Positions 45,902 through 56,529 are shown, counted from the stretch's first letter. The stretch is 62,611 nucleotides of DNA from an uncultured Brevundimonas sp. (GCF_937870815.1 NZ_CALMZS010000138.1:1-62611), one strand, 5' to 3'. A program made the numbers and translations. The notes: generated from the sequence alone by a model not told the origin.

Positions 45902-46017
45902 ATTCGGGTCCACGGTCGTCGGGTCCGGACGGCCGGCGGCCTCACCGGAAAGTGATTCCACAGCCGGTCAAGCCGGGCGCTCAATCTAGTGGTCCCTATG
46001 ACATGGAGGCGCAAGCC

Positions 46018-46191
46018 ATGACCATCGAAGCTCGTATCCGCGAACTGGGAAATCGTCACCGCCTGCTGGACCAGACCATCCAGCGGGAAATGACCCACCC
46101 TTCGACGGACCCGCTTCGTGTAAGGGAGCTCAAGCAGAAGAAGCTCCGGCTCAAGGAACAGATCACCAGCCTGGAGGCGCGGGCCCACTAG
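46018..46191 (+). CDS. Second small DUF465-like protein
   Basis: The 57-residue protein is a helical hairpin (IEARIRELGNRHRLLDQTIQ, then LRVRELKQKKLRLKEQI), matching DUF465. The ATG at 46018 has GGAGG at good spacing; an ATG at 46003 would add five residues. It is divergent from ubiX and ends in a clear terminator. Confidence 0.85.
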   Translation: MTIEARIRELGNRHRLLDQTIQREMTHPSTDPLRVRELKQKKLRLKEQITSLEARAH

Positions 46192-46219
46192 CTCCGCCTC
46201 CCGCACTGAAACCAGAGGT

Positions 46220-46249
46220 CGGCCCCGGGGCGTGCTCCGGGGCCGTTTT
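46220..46249 (+). terminator. Intrinsic terminator after the DUF465 gene
   Basis: CGGCCCCGG (46220-46228) pairs with CCGGGGCCG (46237-46245) around an 8-nt loop, followed by TTTT. Confidence 0.85.
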
Positions 46250-46251
46250 CG

Positions 46252-46920
46252 TCAGTCCTTTTTGCCGAACACCGACTCGGCGGTCGGCTCGGCTCCGCGC
46301 CGTTCGCGGGCCTCGGGCACGAATTCCGGCTCGGCGGGCTCGGCGGCGTCGGCGGGCTGCAGGGTGGCGCCGCCCTTCCTGGCGTCGTCCTTGGCCTTCT
46401 TCTCGGCCGCCTTCCTGATCAGTTCGTCCAGCGCCAGCTGGCCGACCAGGCCCAGCGTCACCGGGTCGACGGGCTTGATGTTGGGGCTGTTCCAGTGGGT
46501 GCGGTTGCGCACGCTCTCGATGGTCGACTTGGTCGTGCCGAGCAGTTTGGCGATCTGGGCGTCGGTCACCTCGGGGTGATTGCGGACGAACCAGGCGATG
46601 GCGTCGGGACGGTCCTGCCGCCGCGACACCGGCGTGTATTTCGGGGCCGGCTTGTGGCTCTTGAGCAGTTCGGCGTGGCGGCTGACCACGGCCTGCATGC
46701 GGTAGTTTTCGTCGTTCTGGGCCTTGTCGAGCTCCTCGCGGGTCAACTGGCCGTTGACCAGCGGATCGGCGCCGCGGATGTCGCGGGCCACGTCGCCGTC
46801 GGCGATGCCGCGCACCTCCAGCGGATGCAGGCCGCAGAAGTCGGCGATCTGTTCGAAGGTGAGGGAGGTGTTGTCGACCAGCCAGACCGCGGTGGCCTTG
46901 GGCATCAGGATGTCGGTCAT
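46252..46920 (-). CDS. trcR: Cell-cycle transcriptional regulator TrcR (DUF1013)
   Basis: The 222-residue protein is DUF1013 throughout: MPKATAVWLVDNTSLTFEQIA at the start, an HTH-like region TDAQIAKLLGTTKSTIESVRN near 129, and NSPNIKPVDPVTLGLVGQLAL near 153. A disordered acidic tail follows. In Caulobacter and relatives it is an essential cell-cycle regulator bound at many promoters with RNA polymerase. The start at 46920 fits the conserved N-terminus. Confidence 0.93.
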   Translation of the reverse strand: MTDILMPKATAVWLVDNTSLTFEQIADFCGLHPLEVRGIADGDVARDIRGADPLVNGQLTREELDKAQNDENYRMQAVVSRHAELLKSHKPAPKYTPVSRRQDRPDAIAWFVRNHPEVTDAQIAKLLGTTKSTIESVRNRTHWNSPNIKPVDPVTLGLVGQLALDELIRKAAEKKAKDDARKGGATLQPADAAEPAEPEFVPEARERRGAEPTAESVFGKKD

Positions 46921-47133
46921 GAGCGTCTTTGCTTCTGTTTCAGCCCGCCGCGGCGGACTCCGGAGACGACGGCGCCCGACCTTTCGGCCGGGCGCTGAAG
47001 GGTTCGATATAGGCCCATTCGCGGCAAAAGAAAACGAAAGCCGACATCCGCATACAGCCACGGTTCATCCGCGAGGCCGGACAGTGTGGCGCCGACGCCT
47101 TGCGCGTCGTGGAAATCTCGATGGAGGGAACCC

Positions 47134-47724
47134 ATGCTTGTCGAAACCCTCGCCGCGGCGGCCCTGATGTCCGGCCCGGTCCAGCAGGCCGCGCCCTATG
47201 TCGCCCCGCGGGGCGACTACCGCGACAGCTGCAGCGGCGAATACGTCAATCGCGGCCGGCTCTACGCCGACTGCCGCGACCGCCGGGGCGATGTCCGCGG
47301 CACGTCGATCGAGTTGAATCGCTGTTCAGACTACGAGATCCGCAACGACAACGGCCGGCTGGCCTGCGGTCCCTACCGCGGGACCTATGAGGACCGCCGC
47401 CGCGACGACTACGGCGACGACTACGGCGACGGCTACGGGCACGGCTGGCCCCGTCAGGGTGGCGGCGAGATCACCGTCTATCGCGACGCCCACTATCGCG
47501 GAGCCTCGGCCACCTTCCGCGGAGCGATCCCGAATCTGCGCAATTCGGGCTTCAACGACGTGATCAGTTCGATGCGTTTCCGCGGCGTGTGGGAAGCCTG
47601 CACCGACGCCTATTTCCGCGGCGTCTGCCGCACGTTCAGCGAGGACGTCTGGAACCTGCAACAGCACGGCATGAACGACCGCATCTCGTCGCTCCGTCCG
47701 GTGGGCCGCCGCGGCCGCTGGTGA
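47134..47724 (+). CDS. CVNH plus beta/gamma-crystallin secreted protein
   Basis: The 196-residue protein has a weak signal peptide, then a CVNH-like domain (about residues 27-80: DYRDSCSGEY, GRLYADCRDRRGD, SIELNRC, NDNGRLACG). An Asp/Tyr/Gly/Arg-rich linker (81-110) follows, then two crystallin Greek-key motifs (about 111-190: ITVYRDAHYRGASATF and CTDAYFRGVCRTFSEDVWNL). CVNH folds bind glycans and beta/gamma-crystallins bind Ca2+, so a surface or matrix role is plausible. The ATG at 47134 follows GGAGGG. Confidence 0.82.
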   Translation: MLVETLAAAALMSGPVQQAAPYVAPRGDYRDSCSGEYVNRGRLYADCRDRRGDVRGTSIELNRCSDYEIRNDNGRLACGPYRGTYEDRRRDDYGDDYGDGYGHGWPRQGGGEITVYRDAHYRGASATFRGAIPNLRNSGFNDVISSMRFRGVWEACTDAYFRGVCRTFSEDVWNLQQHGMNDRISSLRPVGRRGRW

Positions 47725-47726
47725 GG

Positions 47727-48698
47727 TCAGGTCGTCAGCACGACCTTGCCCACATGGTCGCCGGCCTCGAGCCTGAGGTGGGCGGCCGCGGCCCGCTCCA
47801 GCGGGAAGGTCGCCTCGATCGGCGGGCGGACCCGGCCGGCCGCCACCCAGGGCCAGACCCTCTGCTCGACCGCCGCGATCAGCCGGGCCTTCTCGTCCGC
47901 CGGGCGGGCGCGCAGGGTCGACCCGGTCAGCACGATCCGGTTCATCATCAGCCGGGCGAGGTCGATCTCCGCCCGCGCGCCGGACAGGGTGGCGATGACC
48001 ACCCAGCGGCCGAACGGCTTCAGCACCGCCTGGTTCAGGGCGGCGTAGTCGGCGCCGACCATGTCGAGCACCACGTCGACGCCGCCGAAGGCCGTGATGG
48101 CCGCCTCCAGGTCGTCGGAGCCGGCGTCGAGGCTGAGATCCGCGCCGAGGGCCCGGGCGGCCTCCGCCTTGGCCGCGCCGCGGGAGGTGGCGATCACCCT
48201 GGCGCCCGCCGCCCGGGCCATCTGGATCGCCGTGACGCCGATGCCGCTGGTCGCGCCGTGGATCAGCAGGGTCTCGCCGGCCTTCAGCGCGCCGGCCTCG
48301 AAGACATTGGCGAAGACGGTGCAGACCGTCTCGGGCAGGGCGGCGGCCTGAACGAGGTCGAGGCCGTCGGGCACGGGCAGGGCGTGGCGGGCGTCGACCA
48401 CGGCGTATTCCGCATAGCCGCCGCCGCCGAGCAGGGCGCAGACGCGGTCGCCGACGGCCCAGCGGGAGACGCCCTCGCCGGTCTGGTCGACCTCGCCGGC
48501 GACCTCGAGTCCCGGGATGTCGGACGCGCCCGGCGGGGCCGGATAGCGGCCGAGGCGCTGCAGGATGTCGGGGCGGTTGACCCCGGCGGCGCGCACGCGG
48601 ATGCGGACCTGGCCCGGCCCGGCGACCGGATCGGGCTTTTCGACCAGCGTCAGCGCCTCCGCGGGACCCGACCCGCCGGTGATTTCGACAGCCCGCAT
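47727..48698 (-). CDS. NAD(P)H quinone oxidoreductase (zeta-crystallin type)
   Basis: The 323-residue MDR-family enzyme has an N-terminal GroES-like domain (RAAGVNRPDILQRLGRYPAPPG near residue 35) and an NADPH-binding domain with ETLLIHGATSGIGVTAIQMAR near 142. Zinc ligands are absent, as in quinone oxidoreductase/PIG3 relatives. Substrate is probably a quinone or enone. It converges with the CVNH gene with a 2-bp gap. Confidence 0.92.
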   Translation of the reverse strand: MRAVEITGGSGPAEALTLVEKPDPVAGPGQVRIRVRAAGVNRPDILQRLGRYPAPPGASDIPGLEVAGEVDQTGEGVSRWAVGDRVCALLGGGGYAEYAVVDARHALPVPDGLDLVQAAALPETVCTVFANVFEAGALKAGETLLIHGATSGIGVTAIQMARAAGARVIATSRGAAKAEAARALGADLSLDAGSDDLEAAITAFGGVDVVLDMVGADYAALNQAVLKPFGRWVVIATLSGARAEIDLARLMMNRIVLTGSTLRARPADEKARLIAAVEQRVWPWVAAGRVRPPIEATFPLERAAAAHLRLEAGDHVGKVVLTT

Positions 48699-48779
48699 CG
48701 GCTCCCCGTTCTTGCAATCGTCCCTGTCCGGGCGTTCAGATAGCCGCTTGCCTGTGGACTGGCCAAGAAGGAGGCGGTG

Positions 48780-48983
48780 ATGTTCGAGGATCTGGAGCCC
48801 CGTCCGGCGCGCGGCGCCCCCCTGATCGCGCTGACGCGCGAGGACCTGGACGGCTATTCGGTCGAGGACCTGAAACAGCGTATCGCCGGGCTCGAAGCGG
48901 AGATCGCGCGCTCGAACGCCGCCATCGAGGGCAAGTCCTCGCAGCGTAACGCCGCCGACGCCATGTTCAATTTCCGCTCCTGA
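48780..48983 (+). CDS. DUF1192 family protein
   Basis: The 67-residue protein has the DUF1192 pattern: a short N-terminal motif (MFEDLEPR), the LTREDLDGYSVEDLKQRIAGLEAEI coiled helix and a C-terminal conserved NAADAMFNFRS. Function is unknown. AAGGAGG precedes the ATG at 48780. A GANTC CcrM methylation site (48993-48997) lies just downstream. Confidence 0.9.
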   Translation: MFEDLEPRPARGAPLIALTREDLDGYSVEDLKQRIAGLEAEIARSNAAIEGKSSQRNAADAMFNFRS

Positions 48984-49076
48984 AACCTCCTTGAATCAGC
49001 CGGTTGGCATGGGCGTTGCAAACGGCTCATGCACCGCGCGAAACCGTGCCGGCCGTGTTACGGATGCGCCTCGCAC

Positions 49077-49607
49077 ATGAGTCAGACCGAGTTGATGCCC
49101 AGCGACCATCCCATGCCCCCCGCCGGACGAAGCCGCGCGGCCGTCGTCGACGACTTCGCCCGGTCGGAGCTGTTCGACCGCACCTTCCGCGAGGGGATGG
49201 AACTGGTCGAGGAGACCGCGGCCTATCTCGACGGCGACGGGCGGCGCGAGTCCAAGCTGCTGTCGCGCGCCACGGCCCTGGCCTACGCCGGGGAGAGCAT
49301 GAAGCTGACCACCCGGCTGATGCAGATCGCGTCCTGGCTGCTGGTGCAGCGGGCGGTGCGCGAGGGCGACATGACCGCGGCGGCGGCGTGCGCCGACCGC
49401 TATCGGCTGGCGGACCGCAACATCGAGGCCGGACCGACCCACCCCGAGCTGCCGATCGCCCTGGTGGAGTATCTGGTCCGGGCCGAGAAGCTGTACGACC
49501 GGGTCCTGCACCTCGACCGGCGCATGTATCTGGACGCCCCGGAGGAAGAGGCGGTCAATCCGGTGCAGAGCCAGCTGGACCGGCTGACGGCGGCGTTCCG
49601 GAACTGA
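49077..49607 (+). CDS. rcdA: CtrA-degradation adaptor RcdA (DUF1465)
   Basis: The 176-residue helical protein matches RcdA/DUF1465: ELFDRTFREGMELVEETAAYL near residue 32, ESMKLTTRLMQIASWLL near 75, and a conserved late LVRAEKLYDRVLHLDRRM. In Caulobacter it works with CpdR and PopA to deliver CtrA to the ClpXP protease at the G1-S change. The ATG at 49077 gives the usual length. It converges with the L,D-transpeptidase gene with a 3-bp gap. Confidence 0.93.
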   Translation: MSQTELMPSDHPMPPAGRSRAAVVDDFARSELFDRTFREGMELVEETAAYLDGDGRRESKLLSRATALAYAGESMKLTTRLMQIASWLLVQRAVREGDMTAAAACADRYRLADRNIEAGPTHPELPIALVEYLVRAEKLYDRVLHLDRRMYLDAPEEEAVNPVQSQLDRLTAAFRN

Positions 49608-49610
49608 CGC

Positions 49611-51173
49611 CTACGGCCCGACGTCGTCGGCGTCGCGGCCGCCGCCGTCGTCCACCACCTTGGGCAGGCTGACCGCGATGCCGAGCGCGGCGGCCAGCTT
49701 GTCGTCGCGCCCGTAGACGTCCTCGCGGAAGGCCACGCGGCCCTGGCCGTCGACGAAGGCCGTCCAGTAGAGCAGGCGCACGGTGATCTCGCGGCCGGTC
49801 TGGATGCGCCTGGTCTGACGCGCGTCCTGGGCCGCGTCGAACTGGGCCAGAAGCACCGGATCGGGCGACAACAGCAGGCGGGCGAACTCGACCGCATCCT
49901 GCACCCGCACGCAGCCGTGGCTGCGTTGCCGCATGGCCAGGCTGAAGGCCGACTTGGCCGGCGTGTCGTGCAGGAAGATGGCGTAGCTGTCGCGCAGTTC
50001 GAACTTCACATAGCCCAGGGCGGCGGTCGGGCCGGCGCGCTGGATGACCATGCCGTTCGAGATGTACATGTTCTGGCTGGCCAGATAGGCCGGGCCCCGT
50101 GGCAGGATTTCGTTTCGCGCGATCGAGGCCGGCACGTACCAGGGCGGATTGGCCACCACGGAGGCGAACTGCTTCTCCAGGCTGGGCGTCTGGTGGGCCG
50201 GCGAGCCGACGATGACGCGGTTCGAATGGACCGGCTTGCCGTCCTTCCAGTAGACCATGATGGCCGCGGCGGTGTTGACCTCGATCCGTTCGGGGGCGAT
50301 GTCGCGTTTCAGCCAGCGGCGGCGCTCGAGGTTGAGGGCGATCTGCCGGGCGCGATCCTCGGCCGAGGCGGACAGGGAGCGCTGGGTGCCAACGCCGATG
50401 CGGCCGTCGGAGGCCAGGCCGTGCCGGACCTGGAAGCCCCGCACGGCCTCTTCCAGCTCGGGGCCGTAGACCGTCTCCATGCCGGGCGGGCGGGCGCCGG
50501 CGGCCGGGGCGAGGTCGCCCTCGGCGACCAGCCGTTCGATCAGGACCGGAATGCGCGGATCGCTCATGCCCGGCTCGATGGTCGGGCCCGGCCGGAACGC
50601 CGGCCAGCTGCGCCCGTCGCGGATCATCCGGCGGTAACGCACATAGCCGGCCGACAGGTTGGCATAGCCGATGTCGGTCGGGGCCAGCCCCTCGAACCAG
50701 TCGACGAGCTGATTCTGGGCCAGGGCGTCGTTCAGGCCCGCGGGCAGGTCGACGCGATTCTTCTGCATCTCCCACAGGTCTTCGACGGTCTCCGGCCGCA
50801 CCCGGCCCTCGGCCAGCACCCGGCCATAGCCCAGGGCGGCCGCCGTGGTGCGCATCTCGGCCGCCGCGGGGGCGGAGGCCAGGGCGTCGAAGTCGAAGAA
50901 ATCGCCCTGGGACAGGCCGTGACGTTCGGCGCGTCCGGCGACGGCCCGCAGGCCGCGCAGGCGTTCCGGCGTCCACACCGGCCGCCAGCCGTTCATCTCG
51001 TAGAAGGCGCGCACGTCCGGCTGGATCGCGGTCGGCAGCCGCGCCAGCTGGTCGTTGAAGGTGTCGTAGAAGGCGACAGCCGCGGGATCGCGGGTCTGGG
51101 CCCTCGCGGCCATCCCGCTGGCCGACGCGAGGGCCGCGGCCGCCGCGCCCAGACCCAATTGCCGTCGATTCAT
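49611..51173 (-). CDS. L,D-transpeptidase (YkuD/YcbB type)
   Basis: The 520-residue protein has an N-terminal signal (MNRRQLGLGAAAAALASASG), a scaffold region, a PG_binding_1 domain (about residues 235-290, ELEEAVRGFQVRHGLASDGRIG) and a YkuD domain (about 310-470) with HDTPAKSAFSL and the catalytic SHGCVRV. It makes 3-3 cross-links in peptidoglycan and resists many beta-lactams. The ATG at 51173 starts the signal; an upstream in-frame start is unlikely. Confidence 0.94.
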   Translation of the reverse strand: MNRRQLGLGAAAAALASASGMAARAQTRDPAAVAFYDTFNDQLARLPTAIQPDVRAFYEMNGWRPVWTPERLRGLRAVAGRAERHGLSQGDFFDFDALASAPAAAEMRTTAAALGYGRVLAEGRVRPETVEDLWEMQKNRVDLPAGLNDALAQNQLVDWFEGLAPTDIGYANLSAGYVRYRRMIRDGRSWPAFRPGPTIEPGMSDPRIPVLIERLVAEGDLAPAAGARPPGMETVYGPELEEAVRGFQVRHGLASDGRIGVGTQRSLSASAEDRARQIALNLERRRWLKRDIAPERIEVNTAAAIMVYWKDGKPVHSNRVIVGSPAHQTPSLEKQFASVVANPPWYVPASIARNEILPRGPAYLASQNMYISNGMVIQRAGPTAALGYVKFELRDSYAIFLHDTPAKSAFSLAMRQRSHGCVRVQDAVEFARLLLSPDPVLLAQFDAAQDARQTRRIQTGREITVRLLYWTAFVDGQGRVAFREDVYGRDDKLAAALGIAVSLPKVVDDGGGRDADDVGP

Positions 51174-51256
51174 CACTATGCTCTTCGCCCATGCCACGCG
51201 GGACTTGCGTCGCGCCACCGGTGGTCCAACACCATCATGTTATCGGCGTTCCTGAC

Positions 51257-51291
51257 AAACAGAAAGGCGCCGGTCCGGGAACCGACGCCTT
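51257..51291 (-). terminator. Intrinsic terminator of rpmE
   Basis: On the minus strand an 11-bp stem with one mismatch (51291-51281 with 51274-51264, 6-nt loop) is followed by TTTCTGTTTG. Confidence 0.65.
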
Positions 51292-51331
51292 CGTGAACGT
51301 CTTGGCCGCGGGTGTGGCCCCAATGCCAGAC

Positions 51332-51556
51332 CTACTTCTTGATGAAGCCGCCGAACTTGTTGTTGAAGCGCGAGACCCGGCCGCCGCGGTCCATCAGCTG
51401 CTGGTTGCCGCCGGTCCAGGCCGGGTGCGTCAGCGGGTCGATGTCCAGGTTCAGCACGGCGCCTTCCTTCTGGTAGGTCGAGCGGGTCCTGTAGGTGGTT
51501 CCATCCGTCATCGTCACGGTGATGAAATGATAGTCGGGGTGGGTATCGGCCTTCAT
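51332..51556 (-). CDS. rpmE: 50S ribosomal protein L31
   Basis: The 74-residue protein is L31: [13 protein letters not shown] at the start, [13 protein letters not shown] in the middle and [14 protein letters not shown] at the end. The CxxC zinc motifs of the E. coli form are missing, so it is the zinc-independent (C-) type common in alphaproteobacteria. L31 helps join the two ribosomal subunits. It is divergent from the ABC exporter gene. Confidence 0.97.
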   Translation of the reverse strand: MKADTHPDYHFITVTMTDGTTYRTRSTYQKEGAVLNLDIDPLTHPAWTGGNQQLMDRGGRVSRFNNKFGGFIKK

Positions 51557-51703
51557 GGTCGTTGTCCGGTCTCTGCGCGGTGACGATGCCGACCGTCCGT
51601 GCGCGAAAATGAGAAAACCCGCCGACATCCCTGCGGAAGGGCTGGGCGGGAATGAGCGGCGGCGTTTACACCGGGGGGCGTTCCGGGGCAAGAGGCGCGC
51701 GCC

Positions 51704-53554
51704 ATGACAGATACCACCGCTCCCGCCTCCGACGCCGCCGACCTTCGCGGACGGCCGGGCGCCGGCGCCCTGCTGATCGAACAGATGGGCGAGGCCGGAG
51801 CGCGTCGGGCCCGGCGCCGCGACGTCCGTCCGCTGGCCCGGCTGCTGCCCTACGCCCTGCGCCATGGCGGGCATATGGCCATGGCCGCCGTATGGCTCGT
51901 CCTGTCGACGGTCGCCTCGCTGGGCCTGACGGTGACCGCCCGGGGGGCCATCGACAACGGCTTCAGCGACGGGGGCGAGCAGCTGAACCTGTGGTTCCTG
52001 GTGCTGGCCGCCAACGCCCTGTTCCTCGGCCTCGCCACCGCGGTCCGCTATTTCTTCGTCACCAAGACGGGCGAGCGCGTCGTCGCCGACGTGCGCAAGG
52101 GCCTGTTCGAGCGCATCCTGACGCTGGACCCGTCGTTCTACGCCCGGATGCGCACCGGCGAGGTGCTGTCGCGCCTGACCACCGACATCGCCCTGGTCGA
52201 GGCCCTGCTGACGACCTCGGTGTCCTACGCCCTGCGCAACTTCCTGACCCTGATCGGCGGGACCATCCTGCTGTTCATCGTCAGCCCCAAGCTGACCGGC
52301 CTGGTGCTGCTGGTGGTGCCGCTGCTGCTGGGGCCGCTGTTCCTGTTCGGGCGCAAGGTGCGCCGGCTGACCGTGGCGTCGCAGGACCGCTTCGCCAGCG
52401 CCGTCGGCTTCGCCGGCGAGAGCGTCGACGCGATAGAGACGGTGCAGGCCTTCGGGCGCGAAAAGAGCGCCATCGCCCGCTTCGGCGAAGCGGTCGAAAC
52501 CGCCTTCGGCGTGTCGCTGGTCCGGATCCGGGCGCGGGCCCTGATGACGGCGATGATCATCGCGGTGATGTTCGGCGGCGTCACCCTGGTGCTGTGGCTG
52601 GGAGCGCAGGACGTGATCGCCGGCCGCATGACGCCCGGCGCCCTGCTGCAGTTCGTGCTGCTGTCGGTGTTCTCGGCCGCGGCCGTCGGCGCGCTCGGCG
52701 AGAGCTGGGGCGACGTCCAGAAGGCGGCCGGGGCCATGGAGCGGATCGACGAGCTGATGCGCAGCGCGCCCCAGATCGCCGCGCCGGCCTCGCCGCGCCC
52801 CCTGCCGCGGCCCCCGGTGGGCGAGGTGTCCATGTCGGCGGTGGACTTCAGCTACCCCGGCCGGCCCGACCTGCCGGCCCTGAAGGGCTTCTCCCTGACC
52901 GTGCGGCCCGGCGAGACGGTGGCCCTGGTCGGTCCGTCCGGAGCCGGCAAGAGCACGGTGTTCCGCCTGCTGCTGCGCTTCTACGACCCGCAGGCCGGCG
53001 TGGTTTCCGTGGACGGCGTCGACGTGCGCGAGGTCGATCCCACGGCGGTGCGCGACCGCTTCGCCTGGGTTTCGCAGGAGGCCCCGCTGTTTTCCGGTTC
53101 CGCCTCCGAAAACATCCGCTTCGGTAGAGAAACGGCCAGCCAAGACGAGGTGCGGGCGGCCGCCCGCGAGGCCCAGGCCCTGGGGTTCATCGAGGCCCTG
53201 CCGCAAGGCTTCGACACGCCCCTGGGCGAGCGCGGCAAGAGCCTGTCCGGCGGCCAGCGGCAGCGGCTGGCCATCGCCCGGGCGTTGGTCCGCGACGCCC
53301 CGATCCTGCTTCTGGACGAGGCGACCTCGGCCCTGGACGCCGAGAGCGAGCGGCTGGTGCAGGCGGCCCTCGAGTCGGCCATGGCCGCCCGCACCACGAT
53401 CGTCATCGCCCACCGGCTCGCCACCGTCCTCAGGGCCGACCGCATCGTGGTGATGGACGACGGCCAGGTGGTCGAGGAGGGGACCCACGCCGCGCTCATG
53501 GCCCGCGGCGGCCTCTACGCCCGGCTGGCGGAGCTGCAGTTCCGGGCCGACTGA
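51704..53554 (+). CDS. ABC exporter, fused permease and ATPase
   Basis: The 616-residue half-transporter has six membrane helices (about residues 45-330) and an ATPase domain (about 360-610) with Walker [10 protein letters not shown], signature [14 protein letters not shown], Walker [13 protein letters not shown] and the switch His in [10 protein letters not shown]. The MsbA/ABCB-like order with EEVVHG-type coupling implies export of a lipid, peptide or drug as a homodimer. Substrate is not visible. gyrA begins about 200 bp downstream. Confidence 0.93.
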   Translation: MTDTTAPASDAADLRGRPGAGALLIEQMGEAGARRARRRDVRPLARLLPYALRHGGHMAMAAVWLVLSTVASLGLTVTARGAIDNGFSDGGEQLNLWFLVLAANALFLGLATAVRYFFVTKTGERVVADVRKGLFERILTLDPSFYARMRTGEVLSRLTTDIALVEALLTTSVSYALRNFLTLIGGTILLFIVSPKLTGLVLLVVPLLLGPLFLFGRKVRRLTVASQDRFASAVGFAGESVDAIETVQAFGREKSAIARFGEAVETAFGVSLVRIRARALMTAMIIAVMFGGVTLVLWLGAQDVIAGRMTPGALLQFVLLSVFSAAAVGALGESWGDVQKAAGAMERIDELMRSAPQIAAPASPRPLPRPPVGEVSMSAVDFSYPGRPDLPALKGFSLTVRPGETVALVGPSGAGKSTVFRLLLRFYDPQAGVVSVDGVDVREVDPTAVRDRFAWVSQEAPLFSGSASENIRFGRETASQDEVRAAAREAQALGFIEALPQGFDTPLGERGKSLSGGQRQRLAIARALVRDAPILLLDEATSALDAESERLVQAALESAMAARTTIVIAHRLATVLRADRIVVMDDGQVVEEGTHAALMARGGLYARLAELQFRAD

Positions 53555-53760
53555 GGCCGGCCAGCCCGGCTGGAGCCTGATTCACGGGGCGGCTGCGACG
53601 GGCGCGATGGCGAGGGCGGCGACGCGGACGGGGCGCATGGGTCAAAATCCCTGCGTAGCGGGCGTCGTTCGGCGGCTTCGCTTTGCCTCCGCAGCCCCCG
53701 GATGCTAGAAAACCGTCAGCGGATCACGTTCCGATTCCGGCCATTCAAAGCCCGATTTCC

Positions 53761-56526
53761 TTGACCGACGACACCTATGACAACGCCCTGCCGCCTTCGT
53801 CGGGCGCAGGCGGCGATATCTCCACCATCACCATCGAGGACGAGCTGCGCCGCTCGTATCTCGACTACGCCATGAGCGTCATCGTCTCGCGCGCCCTGCC
53901 GGACGCGCGCGACGGGCTGAAGCCGGTTCACCGCCGCATCCTGTACTCGATGCACGACCTGAAGATGACGCCGGACCGCGCCTATTCGAAATGCGCGCGG
54001 GTCGTCGGCGACGTGCTGGGCCGCTTCCACCCGCACGGCGACGCCTCGGTCTACATGGCCCTGGTGCGCATGGCCCAGCCGTTCTCGATGGGGCTGATGC
54101 TGGTCGACGGCCAGGGCAATTTCGGCTCGGTCGACGGCGATATGCCCGCCTCGATGCGATACACCGAGGCGCGGATGGCTCCCGCGGCCGTGGCCCTGCT
54201 GACCGACATCGACAAGGACACGGTCGATTTCCAGCCCAACTACGACGAGAAGGAGCTGGAGCCGGTCGTCCTGCCGGCGCGGATTCCCAACCTTCTGGTC
54301 AATGGGGCGGGCGGCATCGCCGTCGGCATGGCCACCAACATTCCGCCGCACAACCTTGGCGAGATCGTCGACGCCTGCATCGCCCTGCTGGACGATCCGG
54401 CCATCGGCGACGACGCCCTGCTGGACCTCGTCCCCGGGCCGGACTTCCCGACCGGCGGCGAGATCATGGGCCGGACCGCGCCCCGCAACGCCCTGCGCGA
54501 GGGCCGGGGCTCGGTCGTGGTGCGCGGCAAGGCCACGATCGAGACCATCCGCAAGGACCGCGAGGCCATCGTGGTCACCGAACTGCCCTACCAGGTCAAC
54601 AAGCAGACCCTGATCGAGCGCATCGTCGAAATGGTCCGCGAGAAGCGGATCGAGGGCATCTCCGACGTCCGCGACGAGTCCGACCGCGACGGCATGCGGA
54701 TGGTCATCGAGCTGAAGCGCGACGCCTCCGGCGACGTGGTGCTGAACCAGCTGTGGCGTTTCACGGCCATGCAGTCGTCGTTCGGCGTCAACATGCTGGC
54801 CCTGAACCATGGCCGGCCGGTGCAGATGGGCCTGCGCCAGCTGCTCGAGGCCTTCCTCGAGTTCCGCGAAGAGGTGGTGGTCCGCCGCATCAAGTTCGAA
54901 CTGGCCAAGGCCCGCGACCGCGGCCATGTGCTGGTCGGTCTGGCCGTGGCCGTGGCCAATATCGACGAGGTCATCCACATCATCCGCTCGTCGGTCGATC
55001 CGGCCGAGGCCCGCGAACGGCTGCAGGCCAAGGCTTGGCCGGTGGGCGACATGATGGCCCTGATCGAGCTGATCGCCGATCCGCGCTCGATGCTGGTCGA
55101 GGGCGACAAGCTGAACCTGACCGACGAGCAGGCCCGGGCCATCCTGGCGCTGACGCTGAGCCGGCTGACCGGCCTCGGCCGCGACGACATCTTCGCCGAG
55201 GCGCGCGAGCTGGCCGACACCATCCAGGGCCACCTGACCCTGCTGTCGGACCGCGCCAACATCCTGGCGGTGATCCGCGAGGACCTGGTCCGGGTGAAGG
55301 GCGAGTTCGCCGTGCCGCGCCGCACCCTGATCGGCGAGGGCGATTTCGAACTGGAGGACGAGGACCTGATCCCGCGCGAGGACATGGTCGTCACCGTCAC
55401 CCACGGCGGCTACGTCAAGCGGGTGGCGCTGAACGCCTACCGGACCCAGCATCGCGGCGGCAAGGGCCGCTCGGGCGTGGCCATGAAGGACGACGACGCC
55501 GTGGTCGGCGTGTTCTCGGCCTCGACCCACACGCCGGTGCTGTTCTTCGCCACCAACGGCAAGGCCTACAAGCTGAAGACCTGGCGGCTGCCGCTGGGCA
55601 ATCCGCAGTCGCGCGGCAAGGCCTTCGTCAACCTGCTGCCGATCGAGCCGGGCGACAGCATCATGAACGTGCTGCCCCTGCCGGAAAATGAGGCGGACTG
55701 GGCGGAGTACGACATCATGTTCGCCACGAAGTCCGGCGACGTGCGCAGGAACAAGCTGAGCGATTTCGCCACCGTCAACCGGGCCGGCAAGATCGCCATG
55801 AAGCTGGAGGACGGCGACCGGATGGTCGGCGTGGCCCTGTGCACGGCCGAGGACGACGTCATGCTGACCACGGCGCTCGGGCGGGCGATCCGCTTCAAGG
55901 CCGACGACGTGCGGGTGTTCAAGGGCCGGGACTCGACCGGCGTCCGCGGCGTGCGCCTGCAGAAGGACGACGAGGTCATCTCGATGGCCGTGCTCGGCCG
56001 GGTCGACGCCACGCCGGAGGAGCGGGCCGCCTATGTCAGGCACGCCAACGCCATGCGCAGGGCGGCGGGCGACGAGGATGAGACGCCGGTCGAGGCCGAC
56101 GACGAGGTCGTGGCGGACGCCGCCCTGTCGGTCGAGCGGATCGCCGAGCTGGGGGCCGCCGAGCAGTTCATCCTGACCGTCACCGAGACCGGCTTCGGCA
56201 AGCGCTCGTCGGCCTATGAGTACCGGCGCACCGGCCGCGGCGGCCAGGGGCTGACGGCGCACGGGCTCGGCGGCCGCGCCGGGACCCGGCTGGCGGCGTC
56301 CTTCCCGGTCGAGGACGGCGACGACCTGCTGCTGGTCACCTCCGGCGGGCAGATGATCCGCACCCCGGCCGGCCAGGTCCGCATCGTCGGTCGCGCCAGC
56401 CAGGGCGTCACCATCTTCCGCACTGCGGAAGGCGAGCGGGTCGTCTCGGTCGAGCGCCTGCCGGACAGCGGCGGAGGCGAGGACGCGGAGCTGGACGGCG
56501 CGGAGGGTGAAGGCGGCGACGCCTGA
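53761..56526 (+). CDS. gyrA: DNA gyrase subunit A
   Basis: The 921-residue protein has the breakage-reunion domain, with the active Tyr134 in MRYTEARM (E. coli Tyr122), and a six-bladed C-terminal DNA-wrapping domain with the GyrA box QHRGGKG. TTG at 53761 is chosen because relatives start there; open frame continues to 53683. At the quinolone-contact positions it has Ala95 and Met99 (codons 54043-54045 and 54055-54057), equal to E. coli 83 and 87, where sensitive bacteria have Ser and Asp/Glu. A long acidic tail ends it. Confidence 0.97.
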   Translation: MTDDTYDNALPPSSGAGGDISTITIEDELRRSYLDYAMSVIVSRALPDARDGLKPVHRRILYSMHDLKMTPDRAYSKCARVVGDVLGRFHPHGDASVYMALVRMAQPFSMGLMLVDGQGNFGSVDGDMPASMRYTEARMAPAAVALLTDIDKDTVDFQPNYDEKELEPVVLPARIPNLLVNGAGGIAVGMATNIPPHNLGEIVDACIALLDDPAIGDDALLDLVPGPDFPTGGEIMGRTAPRNALREGRGSVVVRGKATIETIRKDREAIVVTELPYQVNKQTLIERIVEMVREKRIEGISDVRDESDRDGMRMVIELKRDASGDVVLNQLWRFTAMQSSFGVNMLALNHGRPVQMGLRQLLEAFLEFREEVVVRRIKFELAKARDRGHVLVGLAVAVANIDEVIHIIRSSVDPAEARERLQAKAWPVGDMMALIELIADPRSMLVEGDKLNLTDEQARAILALTLSRLTGLGRDDIFAEARELADTIQGHLTLLSDRANILAVIREDLVRVKGEFAVPRRTLIGEGDFELEDEDLIPREDMVVTVTHGGYVKRVALNAYRTQHRGGKGRSGVAMKDDDAVVGVFSASTHTPVLFFATNGKAYKLKTWRLPLGNPQSRGKAFVNLLPIEPGDSIMNVLPLPENEADWAEYDIMFATKSGDVRRNKLSDFATVNRAGKIAMKLEDGDRMVGVALCTAEDDVMLTTALGRAIRFKADDVRVFKGRDSTGVRGVRLQKDDEVISMAVLGRVDATPEERAAYVRHANAMRRAAGDEDETPVEADDEVVADAALSVERIAELGAAEQFILTVTETGFGKRSSAYEYRRTGRGGQGLTAHGLGGRAGTRLAASFPVEDGDDLLLVTSGGQMIRTPAGQVRIVGRASQGVTIFRTAEGERVVSVERLPDSGGGEDAELDGAEGEGGDA

Positions 56527-56529
56527 TCC

